A stretch of DNA of 46,518 nt. It comes from a virus. The notes beneath the pieces are model-generated. The model searched no databases. It saw only the letters and a list, made by a program, of their open reading frames with translations, and was not told the origin of the DNA. Each line of letters starts with the position of its first letter. Position 1 is the first letter of the stretch. Below are positions 8,301 to 15,643 of the stretch, one piece after another. Location: the IMG/VR virus record IMGVR_UViG_3300034073_002417, positions 1-46,518 of that record. One strand, given 5' to 3'. The position numbers and the translations under genes are program-made.

Positions 8301-11121
8301 CAATGTCTCTAGCACACTTGAATCCACCAGGAGTGCTAGTAGTTCCAATTCCTGTCTGAGCAAAGAATCCTACGTTTCTTGTAGAAGCAAAGTTTGCAGT
8401 AGTTTCATTAGTAATAGCAGTTGTAACAATTGCTACGAGGTTCTCAATGTTTGTCTGAACGTCAGCACAAGCAGCAGTATCAGTATTTGAAGAAGCACCA
8501 GTAGAAGTAGTAATACCCAAATCTTTAACAGTAAGATTATTGGTGATTGCCAACTTCATTCTGTCTCTAGCATAATTAAATGCGTAAACAGATTGTACTT
8601 CTTCACCTTCAATTGAAGTTGAAGTAATTGATCCATTTGCAAAATACTGAAGAGTAAAGTCTTGTGCGTAAGAGTTACCACCAGTAAGAATATCTGTTGA
8701 GATTGCATCAATGAAGAAACCAAGGTCTCTCCTACACTTAACTTCAGCAAAGTTTAGTGAAGCACCAAAGTTATTTCTAGTAGCAGTCCAAGTCTCATTT
8801 ACAATCTGCTCTTTGTTCTTCTGAATCAGACGATAAGCATCGTAGTATCTTGATCTTGCGTTAGTTACTTCATCTCCGGGGAATACCCAATCAGTTGGAT
8901 ATTGATCGTAATTAAGAACAATACCACCGATAGACTTATCAATAATCTCTTGTCTATTCTGTTGAATTAGACGATATGAATCATAGAATCTTGATCTCTC
9001 ATTGGTTTGAGCATCATCTGGGAAGTAGAAATCAGGATATGAAATTGAAATAGAAGCAAGTGACTTGTCAATAATCTCTTGTCTATTTTGTTGGATTAGA
9101 CGGTATGAGTCGTAGAATCTTGATCTTGCTGTAGTCTGGTCATCTCCAGGGAAGAAGAAGTCTGGGTTATCAATCGCAATCGCAGCAAGTGACTTATCTA
9201 CGATTTCTTGCTTGTTTAACTGAATGAGACGATATGAATCAAAGAATCTTGATCTTTCATTAGTCTCCTCATCACCTGGGAAGAAGAATTGATCATAGTT
9301 AAGAGCAATCGCAGCAAGTGATTTATCAACAACTTCTTGCTTGTTTTGATTAATTAAACGATAAGCATCATAGAATCTTGATCTTGGGTTAGTTTCTTGA
9401 TCACCTGGGAAGAAGAAATCTGGATATAAATCATAGTTAAGTGAGATAGCAGCAAGTGACTTATCTACAATTTCTTGCTTGTTCTCAAGAATTAAACGGT
9501 ATGAATCAAAGAATCTTGATCTCTCATTGGTTTGAGCATCATCTGGGAAGTAGAAATCAGGGTGATATAAAGAAATAGTGGCAAGTGATTTATCAATTAA
9601 CTCATCCTTATTAGCATTAATTAGATTGTATGAATCTTTGAATCTATTTCTGCTTGAATCTGGGAAGTAGAAATCGGGATGATCAATTGAAATAGAAGCA
9701 AGTGAACGGTCAATGATTTCCTGTCTGTTCTGCTGAATCAGTCTGTAAGAATCAAAGAATCTTGATCTTGCGTTTGTTTGCTGATCATTTGGGAAATAGA
9801 AATCAGGATGATCTACAGCAATTTGAGCAAGTGAACGGTCAATGATTTCTTGCTTATTCTGCTGAATTAGTCTATATGAATCATAGAATCTTGAAGATGA
9901 ATTAGTCTGATCTTCTCCAGGGAAGAAAAAGTCTGGATGATTAAAGGCAATAGCAGCAAGTGACTTATCAAGAATCTCTGTTCTGTTTGCCTGAATAGAT
10001 TCACTTGCATCTACATATCTTCCAGGAGCAACAGTTCTTGCTTCAAATACATATCCATAATTACCTGAAGGATATTCTAATTCTATAACACCACCATCAG
10101 AATCACAAGTAAATCCAAGACCGGCAATGGTAACACCCATCCCGACAACTAATTCATGTGCTCTATCTAATACAAAAGTTGCAATTCCAGTAACATGATC
10201 ATATGAAGCATCAACTACGTTCATTATAGGAGCATTTGCTTCTAAATTAATTCTTACAGTTGAAGCATCTGTCCCAGCATTTGCAGTAACAATACCAACA
10301 TACTTAAGACCTGATACACCATCGGCAACTAGTCCAAAGTCACCGAATGATGAGTTTGAGTTGGTAAGGTCGCAACCACCACCAGAATCACATCTAACAC
10401 CAGTTCCACTACAGATAGTGAAGAGTGATACGAGCTGAGCATATGCTCCATTGAACATATATGCTCCAATACCACCTGGATTAATTTGAGTATAGGAGTC
10501 AAGAACCATTGACTTGATAGGACCAATGGCATGTTTTCCGTTAATATTAAGACCAATACTTCCTGGAATAAAGTTAGTGCAGTTCTGAATATAAGGTGAT
10601 TGATCAATATATGGAACTACTTCAGGGTTAAATGTTACAATTGCTGCTCCTGGAGCTGCTGGTCCAATGAAGGACATTTCAGCAATATAGCATCCATTGT
10701 CCAACCAAAATAGGTCTGTTTTATTCTTAGGAGTTACAGTTACTTCTCTAAGACTATCTCCTACAACAGAAACGTTATTTGGAAGTACAATTGGGTTATC
10801 TTCTAGATAAACTCCAGCACTAATTTTAATAACTGTTCCTGGGACAGACTCTGCGACGGCAGCTTTAATGGTTCTTTTTGCGTCTCCGAGCTTTTTGCCT
10901 GTGTTGTTGTCGTTACCATCTTGTGTTACATATAGAACATTTATTACTGTTGCTCCAGCACCGACCCTTATAATGTCAGTACCAATTCCTGGCCTTTCTC
11001 TGGCCATATAGACTTCACCATCAAACGTATTGATGGCTATTTCGCCTAAAGGAAGATCTGATACAGTTGGAATCTTATTTGGAACTGATGATCTCTTAAA
11101 TCTAATCTTAGGACTTGCCAT
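2344..11121 (-). CDS. Giant repeat-containing virion structural protein (2925 residues)
   Basis: The largest gene in the window. Residues 1-40 (IRFKRSSVPNKIPTVSDLPL, GEIAINTFDG) look like a phage fibre N-terminal domain. Residues about 65-290 resemble a pectate-lyase-like beta-helix (DGNDNNTG..TIKAAV...GTVIKISAGVYLE, NNVSVVGDSL). Residues 369-780 hold ten copies of a roughly 40-residue unit with core RSRFYDSYRLIQQNRQEIID, and two more copies lie at about 1845-1908. Residues about 790-2660 hold twelve copies of a roughly 150-residue unit starting KCARDxGFLVDAVSTDVFTGG and ending near CLDVQ...LIGIVT. The C-terminus (about 2690-2925) is beta-rich with GNFKIGDGLIINQNTGT. There is no signal or membrane segment. 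A late promoter lies 32 bases upstream. Long tail fibre or adhesin is likely; receptor binding is inference. Confidence 0.85.
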   Translation of the reverse strand: MASPKIRFKRSSVPNKIPTVSDLPLGEIAINTFDGEVYMARERPGIGTDIIRVGAGATVINVLYVTQDGNDNNTGKKLGDAKRTIKAAVAESVPGTVIKISAGVYLEDNPIVLPNNVSVVGDSLREVTVTPKNKTDLFWLDNGCYIAEMSFIGPAAPGAAIVTFNPEVVPYIDQSPYIQNCTNFIPGSIGLNINGKHAIGPIKSMVLDSYTQINPGGIGAYMFNGAYAQLVSLFTICSGTGVRCDSGGGCDLTNSNSSFGDFGLVADGVSGLKYVGIVTANAGTDASTVRINLEANAPIMNVVDASYDHVTGIATFVLDRAHELVVGMGVTIAGLGFTCDSDGGVIELEYPSGNYGYVFEARTVAPGRYVDASESIQANRTEILDKSLAAIAFNHPDFFFPGEDQTNSSSRFYDSYRLIQQNKQEIIDRSLAQIAVDHPDFYFPNDQQTNARSRFFDSYRLIQQNRQEIIDRSLASISIDHPDFYFPDSSRNRFKDSYNLINANKDELIDKSLATISLYHPDFYFPDDAQTNERSRFFDSYRLILENKQEIVDKSLAAISLNYDLYPDFFFPGDQETNPRSRFYDAYRLINQNKQEVVDKSLAAIALNYDQFFFPGDEETNERSRFFDSYRLIQLNKQEIVDKSLAAIAIDNPDFFFPGDDQTTARSRFYDSYRLIQQNRQEIIDKSLASISISYPDFYFPDDAQTNERSRFYDSYRLIQQNRQEIIDKSIGGIVLNYDQYPTDWVFPGDEVTNARSRYYDAYRLIQKNKEQIVNETWTATRNNFGASLNFAEVKCRRDLGFFIDAISTDILTGGNSYAQDFTLQYFANGSITSTSIEGEEVQSVYAFNYARDRMKLAITNNLTVKDLGITTSTGASSNTDTAACADVQTNIENLVAIVTTAITNETTANFASTRNVGFFAQTGIGTTSTPGGFKCARDIGFLVDSVSTDIFTGGNVYSREFILEYFDDGTGEPILEGLYEEELQSLYGFITAGELMKDAITNQLNTKDVGISSGKAYYAGAGTSIAVLPSGNAASCLDVQDNIDTLIGIVTSVVGLGTTATAADVTLEINYGYFSPSIAGVGTTSSPGGFKCARDLGFFIDAISTDLFTAGNYYSDGFALQYFENAAPIINGLLGEEGPSIVAFESAGEYMKDAITNQLFNKDVGISSGKAYYAGAGTSVPVLRSGNASACLDVQDSIDTLVGIVTVAVGLGTIGFLPSQTNTLDVGEFNLTLGVSTYSPGGIKCARDVGFLVDAVSTDVFTGGNNYSREFILQYFDENGNPISDGLYEEEGPSFTAFVAAGEYMKDAITNQLYVKDVGISSGKASYAGAGSSIPVLPSGNAAACLDVQDNIDTLIGIVTSVVGLGTEATAGDVTSDINLGYFAQSGVGTTSSPGGFKCARDIGFLVDAVSTDVFVGGNSYAREFVLQYFDGAGIPISNGLVGEEAQSLVAFSAAADYMQRAVTNQLNAKDVGISSGKASYAGAGTSIPVLKSGNPNACIDVQANIENLVGIVTVAVGLGTTTTLPSGSSLNLGNFVINTDPFTKLTLNTISLGTTSPGGVKCARDLGYLVDAVATDVFTGGNSYSVDFSLFYFDENGNPTAEGLLGEEAPSVVAFGAAGDYAKKAITNQLNRKDVGISSGTAVYAGVGTSEPVLLSGNPNACQDVQDEIDNLIGITTTAVGLGTTTNLPAVNEGYFNQSGIGTTSSPGGFKCARDLGFLHFALAEDVWTGGNKNTVGFALSYFDALGNPISDGLLGEESESVTAFTAFGDLSRAAVTNQLNSQDLTISPDYLTDDNRSPESCADVQALIENLVGIATVAVGLGTTTSLPTINPGFDERDDEQYRFFDSYRLIQQNRQEIIDRSIGEIAVGYDAYDTFFFPGDAEENERSRFYDAYRLIQLNKDVIVGLAFTDAVNEPAFSAFDFAAVMDKCKRDTAFFIDAISLDALTGGNTYSREFTFQYFEGGSLITNGLDGEINESIFVFEAATGYMKNAITNSLVGAAYSDLTISIGGTYYNVGSDVPNTDPTACLDIQDNLDTLAGIVTVALGAGSTASLPSVTDGYFSQSVGLGTTNTPGGYKCARDVGFFIDAVSTDIFIAGNKYSQEYTLQYFDNSGAIYIDGDEVHPTVIGLVGAGEFMKDALTNQLYRKDVGISSGKAYYAGAGTSIPVLPSGNEASCLDVQDEVDNLVGIVTVALGAGSTASFSGLEYNTGIFDRTSGIGTTENPGGYKCARDLGFLVDAVSTDVFTGGNVYSRGFSEQYYNADGTPIRGGLAGEELPSLTAFESSTGLMQKAITNQLYRKDLTLSFGPSSFGGVGIVTYNASGNAETCLDVQGNIETLVGIITTVIGAGNTAALYDGSIGISSGFFYQTLGEFNQTVGFGTTAGDLVGLGTTSSPGGYKCARDIGYLVDAVSTDVFVGGNTYSIEFAKQYFDEQGNPIAPGLDVERAESVTAFDAAGDYMKRALTNQLYAKDLTLSFGPAVYGASTPDIVYNRSGNAETCQDVQDFVDNRVGIITSVIGIGTLTALDGVTVNVGGFLDQEAKCRRDIGYFVDAVSKDLENFTNANTIEATNYYFDAFGNPLSDALVGEEAETVTAFRASGDYMQLAINNQLNNKNFSLVEDPLTGSNNSPEGCQNVQDTIDSLIGIATEAIIAGTATTVAVSAASTFFTANVGAGPFPHYYTSGGTVQINAVRPFDGQVAVFDKLYYQVNKINVTNGGSGYTDTPEVTLGGPTTDWGVPAQAIATVEDGRVVSVEVVSSGRGFIVPPTVSISAPPSGGTQARVTVEMAPVYYTVSKATLPSAGVSTVTFDTQIPYEVTEGMPVYFYKQSRILAAGISFEFIGAGTDVKGALPQNGGVTKPENQTISVNGGLVVYTSTDQSGNFKIGDGLIINQNTGTISGTSYSKSLFSTLTPFILALGGE
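3142..8754 (-). repeat. Twelve degenerate ~450-bp coding repeats (type B)
   Basis: Within the giant gene, a roughly 150-codon module recurs twelve times. Its landmark KC(A/R)RD occurs near residues 795, 934, 1092, 1245, 1399, 1563, 1713, 1933, 2081, 2232, 2403 and 2547. Each copy has one Cys in KCxRD and one in CxDVQ about 100 residues later, with GISSGKAYYAGAGTS in the middle of many copies. Copies differ by substitutions and linker length. Confidence 0.85.
8782..10017 (-). repeat. Ten tandem ~120-bp coding repeats (type A)
   Basis: Residues 369-780 of the giant protein are ten tandem units. Most have the plan HPDFYFPxDxQTNxRSRF(F/Y)DSYRLIQxNxQEI(I/V)D(R/K)SLAxI; the first and third are divergent. 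Two further copies are embedded among the type B repeats near residues 1845-1908. Confidence 0.9.
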
Positions 11122-11152
11122 TAATCCCTTAAGTAATTTTTCTCGTTGATAT

Positions 11153-11160
11153 TATTTATC
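11153..11160 (-). promoter_or_regulatory. Late promoter (GATAAATA) of the giant structural gene
   Basis: Minus-strand GATAAATA matches the NATAAATA form of cyanophage late promoters and ends 32 bases before the ATG at 11121. Confidence 0.65.
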
Positions 11161-11171
11161 AAATAAATGCT

Positions 11172-11684
11172 TCAAAGCCCGTAGGCACCGCAGTCAATAG
11201 AAATATTTGTCAGTAATCTTTCACCATCTTCACAATCAATTACTTGTGATTGTCCTGCACAATCATTTATCCAAAGTGCTCCAACTTCTAAAGCAGCATA
11301 TGCTTCCGCAACGACACTATTTCCCACCAAAGATGCTTGCCTTACAAACTTCATTCTATCATCATCATTATCATAATACATTGCTGCTTTTTCCGCAGAA
11401 CTAGTAGCAGTGTCAAAATAATTTAATACAATACCAACGTCATTACCTAAATCAGCAGAAGGAGGTACTAATTCATTAGTTTCTGGATCTATGACTAATC
11501 CAAGTTCAATTAATGGATCTCTTAAAGTAAAGGATTCTGAATCAACCAAAAATCTTCCACCATCAACAAATAAATCACCTGTAATATTAGCATTTCCAAT
11601 AACTGTTAATACAGTTTCAAAATCAGTGTAGTCTCTTACACCAATAGTTAGTTCCCTTTGAGTAGGACTTAAATACTTTGCCAT
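11172..11684 (-). CDS. Virion structural protein, fibre/baseplate-like
   Basis: A 170-residue protein whose first 40 residues (MAKYLSPTQRELTIGVRDYT, then TVLTVIGNANITGDLFVDGG) match the start of the partial structural gene at 1-1600. This suggests a shared attachment or trimerisation domain. The rest is beta-rich (DPLIELGLVIDPETNELVPP, NDVGIVLNYF) and ends in a short Cys-containing tail (INDCAGQSQVIDCEDG...SIDCGAYGL). A CTAAATA late motif lies upstream. No catalytic motif is visible. Exact role unknown. Confidence 0.75.
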   Translation of the reverse strand: MAKYLSPTQRELTIGVRDYTDFETVLTVIGNANITGDLFVDGGRFLVDSESFTLRDPLIELGLVIDPETNELVPPSADLGNDVGIVLNYFDTATSSAEKAAMYYDNDDDRMKFVRQASLVGNSVVAEAYAALEVGALWINDCAGQSQVIDCEDGERLLTNISIDCGAYGL

Positions 11685-11719
11685 CTTTTCTACAGGAAAG
11701 TGTTTTTATTTCTAGATAT

Positions 11720-11726
11720 TATTTAG
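11720..11726 (-). promoter_or_regulatory. Late promoter (CTAAATA)
   Basis: CTAAATAATATC on the minus strand, about 35 bases before the ATG at 11684, is a common cyanophage late-promoter form. It overlaps the 3' end of the upstream structural gene. Confidence 0.55.
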
Positions 11727-11729
11727 GTA

Positions 11730-12521
11730 TTAATATTCGCCAGCATCAACATCGATTCTATTATCAAGATCTTCATCAAGTTGATCAAGGAATTCATTTG
11801 GCAATCCTTCTTCAGTCTCTTCAGTAACAGATGCTCTGAGAACTTCATCTGGGTTAACAGTTTGGTAAGTTCTAGTATCTGCATCGTACATAATCACATA
11901 CTTGTCTAAGACACTTAGATCATTAACATTTGCAAGATCTCCAAGTGTTAGATTTTCCAATTCATTACTTAGTTGATTTAATGCTTCAGCAAGAGCTTCT
12001 GGTATAAGAACCTCATTTAAGTAATTTAATACATTTGCAGGAAGTCCATTTTCATCAACAGCAGAACTTAAGATTTCATCAGGATCAACTGCTTCATATT
12101 TTCCAGCAGTTTCATCATATCTTATTAAGAAAGTATCTGAAGCAGTGTCAACAGATTCTTTAACATTAGCAAGTCTACCTAATGTTAGACTATTGATATA
12201 TTCGTAAATAGCAATTACAGCATCTATTAGAGATTGTGGATTCAATACGTCATTGAGATACTCAATAAATCCTTCAGGTAATCCATTAATCAATGCATCT
12301 GATAATAACTGATCAGGATCGAAGAATTTATATTTTTCTGAAGCAGCATCATATATCATTACATAATTATCTTGAACATTACTAGTGTCCACATCCATTA
12401 AATCTGAAAGTTTTCTTGCCATAATTATCCCTGACCTTGAGGCAACTTTAATTGGATTTTTTGATCTTCTAACTCTAGCAGAGTATGTTGGAGTTACGAC
12501 TCTGACATTGATTGGTGCCAT
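11730..12521 (-). CDS. Structural protein with three internal repeats
   Basis: 263 residues. After a basic N-terminus (MAPINVRVVTPTYSARVRRS) come three copies of a roughly 65-residue unit. Each starts L(S/G)xLxxV and contains (V/I)xxYDxxxxxYxxxxPDExLxxxV, followed by (G/N)LPxxxxxxLxxxL. The copies begin near residues 37, 117 and 192. The gene starts inside the stop of its neighbour (TAATG at 12519-12523), so translation is coupled. Cyanophage virion proteins with repeated 'LSDLxDV..YVMIYD' motifs are familiar. A fibre or baseplate role is inferred from context; no enzymatic motif was seen. Confidence 0.75.
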   Translation of the reverse strand: MAPINVRVVTPTYSARVRRSKNPIKVASRSGIIMARKLSDLMDVDTSNVQDNYVMIYDAASEKYKFFDPDQLLSDALINGLPEGFIEYLNDVLNPQSLIDAVIAIYEYINSLTLGRLANVKESVDTASDTFLIRYDETAGKYEAVDPDEILSSAVDENGLPANVLNYLNEVLIPEALAEALNQLSNELENLTLGDLANVNDLSVLDKYVIMYDADTRTYQTVNPDEVLRASVTEETEEGLPNEFLDQLDEDLDNRIDVDAGEY

Positions 12522-12856
12522 TATAGGGTAGTGTCCTCTACTATGATTGATCCAGTTACCACTCTGGTCCTAAAATCAAGTTCAGTATTTGTAATAAAGA
12601 CATCAAAATAAGTTCTTCCTGATGGAAGAGTAGAAGTCATAGTTCTTCCCATAGAAATAGATATTTCACCATCAGCAGTAGTTATGCCGACATTGAAATT
12701 ATAAGATGTTGGTGAAGTAGGATATTTTTTTAATCTTGCTTCAGCAGTAGTATAAAGAAGGTTTAACATCCCACCATCATCACCAGTCAGATAAAAAGAA
12801 GTCTCAAAATCAGTTCCTTTTTCTATTACTAAATTTACGACAGGAACTACAGACAT
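12521..12856 (-). CDS. Small structural protein (beta-sandwich-like)
   Basis: 111 residues with alternating strands (VVNLVIEKGTDFETSFYLTG, AEARLKKYPTSPTSYNFNVG, GEISISMGRTMTSTLPSGRT, YFDVFITNTE). The pattern fits a baseplate or fibre-adaptor domain. A perfect T4 late promoter (TATAAATA) lies 25 bases upstream. It is translationally coupled to the three-repeat protein. Specific function not recognised. Confidence 0.7.
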   Translation of the reverse strand: MSVVPVVNLVIEKGTDFETSFYLTGDDGGMLNLLYTTAEARLKKYPTSPTSYNFNVGITTADGEISISMGRTMTSTLPSGRTYFDVFITNTELDFRTRVVTGSIIVEDTTL

Positions 12857-12880
12857 TTTTACTTTCTTATACTATAAAAA

Positions 12881-12888
12881 TATTTATA
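12881..12888 (-). promoter_or_regulatory. Late promoter, perfect TATAAATA
   Basis: A perfect match to the T4 late-promoter consensus on the minus strand, 25 bases before the structural gene at 12856. It sits directly after the cpeT stop, so it marks the boundary between the glycan/AMG operon and the late structural block. Confidence 0.8.
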
Positions 12889-12890
12889 AA

Positions 12891-13409
12891 TTATTGCTTA
12901 TCAAATTCAAACATACCGTGTTCTGATCCCCAAATCATTTCTTTTGTTTCAGGACAATAACCTCTATCAATTACTCTATAGGTTCTTTCTCTTAATTCAG
13001 ACATAGTAAAAAGAAAGGATGTTTTTCCATTCTTTTCAACAATACAATCACATCCAATTATTCTTCCGTAATAAGTATCATCTTTCTTTATGAAAATACA
13101 ATCACAACCTTCATTTTTTTCCAAGTCTTCCTCTTTAATATTTTCTATATCTTTAAAATATAAAAACTTTCCACCATCCTTTACCTTATAGCTACTAACT
13201 ACAATTTTCTCATTAATTTCTTTTACCTCCAAAACGAATTGTCTATATGGAGGTTGTTTACGAACACTATACCACTGCTCACCATATATCATACCGTTCG
13301 GCAAAAGAACGTGCTTCAGAGAAATTTGAGAATATTGTGAAGGAAAAGAAAATGCTTGTCTTCTATTGTTAAAAGAACCAAGAAGAAATTCTTTAAATTC
13401 ATCAATCAT
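12891..13409 (-). CDS. cpeT: CpeT-like phycobiliprotein lyase/chaperone
   Basis: 172 residues with CpeT/CpcT family hallmarks: YGEQWYSVRKQPPYRQFVLE (residues 42-61), EGCDCIFI, a GRIIGCDC segment, and the C-terminal DRGYCPETKEMIWGSEHGMF. Host CpcT attaches phycocyanobilin to Cys-beta-153 of phycocyanin, and CpeT acts on phycoerythrin assembly. Phage CpeT is a recurrent cyanomyovirus auxiliary gene. It is the last gene of the long operon and overlaps ho1 by 8 bases, which supports a shared role in bilin supply and attachment. The length is close to the family norm. Confidence 0.9.
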   Translation of the reverse strand: MIDEFKEFLLGSFNNRRQAFSFPSQYSQISLKHVLLPNGMIYGEQWYSVRKQPPYRQFVLEVKEINEKIVVSSYKVKDGGKFLYFKDIENIKEEDLEKNEGCDCIFIKKDDTYYGRIIGCDCIVEKNGKTSFLFTMSELRERTYRVIDRGYCPETKEMIWGSEHGMFEFDKQ

Positions 13410-14103
13410 TTTCGGTACTACCTCTCCTTTGACGACTTGTTAAACTTGAAAAAAGAACTTTTCCAATTGCTGAAATTAAATTACCTTCAACTTCCTTGAA
13501 TACTTTCATATTCAATCTAAAGGCATTATTTGCTTCAGCAATAATAGAATTTATAGTCCCTTCAGTGAAAGGAAGTGAATCTAAAGTTTTTCTATAATTA
13601 TCTTTGAACTCTTTTTCATCAGGGATATCTTTAAAGATATAAAAGTTCATACCAGAATCATCTACCTTCAAAGCCGTTTGAGCAATCTTTTTGAGTACCT
13701 GACCACCAGATAAATCACCAATATATCTTGTATAGTGATGAGCAATTAAAAGTTCTGGAAATACATCAGAAACTTCTTTTATTTTACTAACATATTCCTT
13801 ACAAGAATCAGTCTGAGTAACACTTTGTTTCCATTCAGGTCCAAAATAATACTCCAAATCTTTTTCTATAGATTCTTTGCGAAAAAGTTCTGGGAAATAA
13901 ATCTGACTTAAAATTGGATGCTCTTTATGTCTATCAAACTCTTCTTCCATCGCAGAGTAGACGTGATATAAGTCAGATAGCAATTTAACATAAGATTTTT
14001 TTTCAACGACACCCTTCAGAAAGCACGTAATAAAACCAGTGTTTTCTGCCATCGTGTGAGATTTTTTTGTTCCTTCTCTTATTTGTTTTGATAAATCGGT
14101 CAT
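13402..14103 (-). CDS. ho1: Heme oxygenase (bilin biosynthesis)
   Basis: 233 residues, typical Ho1 length. Heme oxygenase cleaves heme to biliverdin IX-alpha using reduced ferredoxin, the first step to phycobilins. The proximal heme ligand is His16 in TKKSHTMAEN. The distal helix carries YIGDLSGGQVLKKIAQ (near residues 128-143). Hydrophobic core text such as AHHYTRYIGDLSGG is diagnostic. It overlaps the upstream GT25 gene by 4 bases (ATGA) and cpeT by 8, so all three are co-transcribed. Phage ho1 is well known in cyanomyoviruses. No pebS or pcyA-type reductase is visible in this window. Confidence 0.95.
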   Translation of the reverse strand: MTDLSKQIREGTKKSHTMAENTGFITCFLKGVVEKKSYVKLLSDLYHVYSAMEEEFDRHKEHPILSQIYFPELFRKESIEKDLEYYFGPEWKQSVTQTDSCKEYVSKIKEVSDVFPELLIAHHYTRYIGDLSGGQVLKKIAQTALKVDDSGMNFYIFKDIPDEKEFKDNYRKTLDSLPFTEGTINSIIAEANNAFRLNMKVFKEVEGNLISAIGKVLFSSLTSRQRRGSTEND

Positions 14104-14891
14104 TCTTTTGCTCCTGAAGATTCGGTTACTTTTCCAAGATATGGATTATAATCAGTAATTTGTTCAATAGTTATATTTGCTCCAGCAGTTTGCCAGAAAT
14201 TAAGGATTGCATTGTAAGAATTTTTATGAAAAATATCAATATGCTCTGGGTGAATAGTAGAACCTAATTCTAATCTGTAAAGAAGTAATGGTGAAGCATA
14301 GGTGCAACCAGAGTTATAAATTAAGTCATCAGCAACAGCTCTAGGCTTTACTCCATTATCAATCTTATATTTACCATCCCTATAATGATTCCGGATTAGT
14401 TTTTCAGCGTGGTGTCTTGTAATCACATAACAAGCAGTTGAAAAATCATTTACAAAACGATTGTGAATAGGAACAACAATATCCCCAGTACAAATAATCG
14501 CAAGTTGTAAAACATCCCAAGCATAGGGTGCTCTAGCAACTAAATCACTCCAAGTAAAGTTCCAATACTTTACGGTCTCAAGACTACAATCATCTTCCAT
14601 AATTACGGCATATGGAGAGTCTGAAGTTGTATACCAATGATGGATTGCCTTTAGATGAGAAGTTACACATCCAACTTCACCAGATGACATAAGATCGGGG
14701 TATCTTCCTTTTATAATATCACTTAAATCATCTTCTCTACCATCATATGCAGAAATACGAGTATAGTTTTCTATCTCCCAGTATTTAAATTGTTCTTCCA
14801 TATACTCCTTTCTTTCTGGTTGCCCATCAAGATTTAAGTAATATATTGGACCAAAATTTTTCAGTTTATACGCAGATTTATTTTTATCCAT
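14100..14891 (-). CDS. GT25-family glycosyltransferase
   Basis: 263 residues. The N-terminal IYYLNLDGQPERKEYMEEQF (residues 16-35) and AYAVIMEDDC-type box (EDD at 99-101, metal/nucleotide-sugar binding) define family GT25, the LOS beta-1,4-galactosyltransferase family. Also seen are VGCVTSHLKAI, a sugar-contact segment typical of the family, and FSTACYVITRHHAEKLI. It is the first of two GT25 genes in the operon (the other is 17065-17817) and overlaps ho1 by four bases. The acceptor and transferred sugar cannot be read from sequence; galactose is the commonest donor sugar in bacterial members. Confidence 0.85.
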   Translation of the reverse strand: MDKNKSAYKLKNFGPIYYLNLDGQPERKEYMEEQFKYWEIENYTRISAYDGREDDLSDIIKGRYPDLMSSGEVGCVTSHLKAIHHWYTTSDSPYAVIMEDDCSLETVKYWNFTWSDLVARAPYAWDVLQLAIICTGDIVVPIHNRFVNDFSTACYVITRHHAEKLIRNHYRDGKYKIDNGVKPRAVADDLIYNSGCTYASPLLLYRLELGSTIHPEHIDIFHKNSYNAILNFWQTAGANITIEQITDYNPYLGKVTESSGAKE

Positions 14892-14905
14892 AATATTTCA
14901 TTAAT

Positions 14906-15643
14906 TTATTTTAAGAAAAAAGTCAATACTCTATTTAATACCTCATCTTTTTTTGTGTTTTTAGAAACTTCAAATTGATTATTCCAAAAACAAGCATTTC
15001 TATAATGTAGGAACTTCTCTTCCAAATGAAGTTCAAATCCATAGTCAGAATCTATATTTTTTAAATCAACATCTTCAAATAAATCAGGATAAACTACTTC
15101 ATATGGTTTATACTTAAAATTATCAAAAAGTTTATAAGTCCCACCACCAGAATCTAATGTTATTCCATTAATGGATATTGGAAGAAAATTTAATTCAAAT
15201 CTATTCAAAGATTTCATATTCAAAAATAATAATCCAGGCCAAACATAATTAACATTATTTCTAGATTGAAGAAGTCCAGAAAAATCATAATCATTTAGGT
15301 ATTCTAAAATATCAAACTCTTCAAGTAAAAATATATCATGATCTAACATTAAAACACAATCTTCCGAATGCTTTGTTAAGATTATGTTTTGATATGTCCA
15401 ATTAAGACATTCCCCATGATAATAACTCGGAGTATAATTACCTTCTGGAGAGTTATGCTCATAGAAATTTAAATTGTTATTTTTACATATCAATTTAAAT
15501 TGATCAAGATAATCTGGGGTTCTATAGTTGCAAATTACATTTATTTCATAGTTATTATTTTTTATATTTTTTCTAAGACATTCAACTTGTGTTTCTAAAA
15601 AATCTGGTCTATTAAAAGTGAATATAAAAATTTGAATCTTCAT
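14906..15643 (-). CDS. Glycosyltransferase, GT-A fold (GT2-like)
   Basis: 245 residues. It begins with MKIQIFIFTFNRPDFLETQV, the start of many GT-A glycosyltransferases, and has a DHD metal-binding motif at 101-103 (VLMLDHDIFLLEEFD). A later segment (LPISINGITLDSGGGTYKLF) could form the acceptor site. There is no membrane segment. It overlaps the epimerase gene by four bases and lies 14 bases from the GT25 gene. Substrate is unknown. GT-A assignment is confident; the CAZy family is not. Confidence 0.75.
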   Translation of the reverse strand: MKIQIFIFTFNRPDFLETQVECLRKNIKNNNYEINVICNYRTPDYLDQFKLICKNNNLNFYEHNSPEGNYTPSYYHGECLNWTYQNIILTKHSEDCVLMLDHDIFLLEEFDILEYLNDYDFSGLLQSRNNVNYVWPGLLFLNMKSLNRFELNFLPISINGITLDSGGGTYKLFDNFKYKPYEVVYPDLFEDVDLKNIDSDYGFELHLEEKFLHYRNACFWNNQFEVSKNTKKDEVLNRVLTFFLK

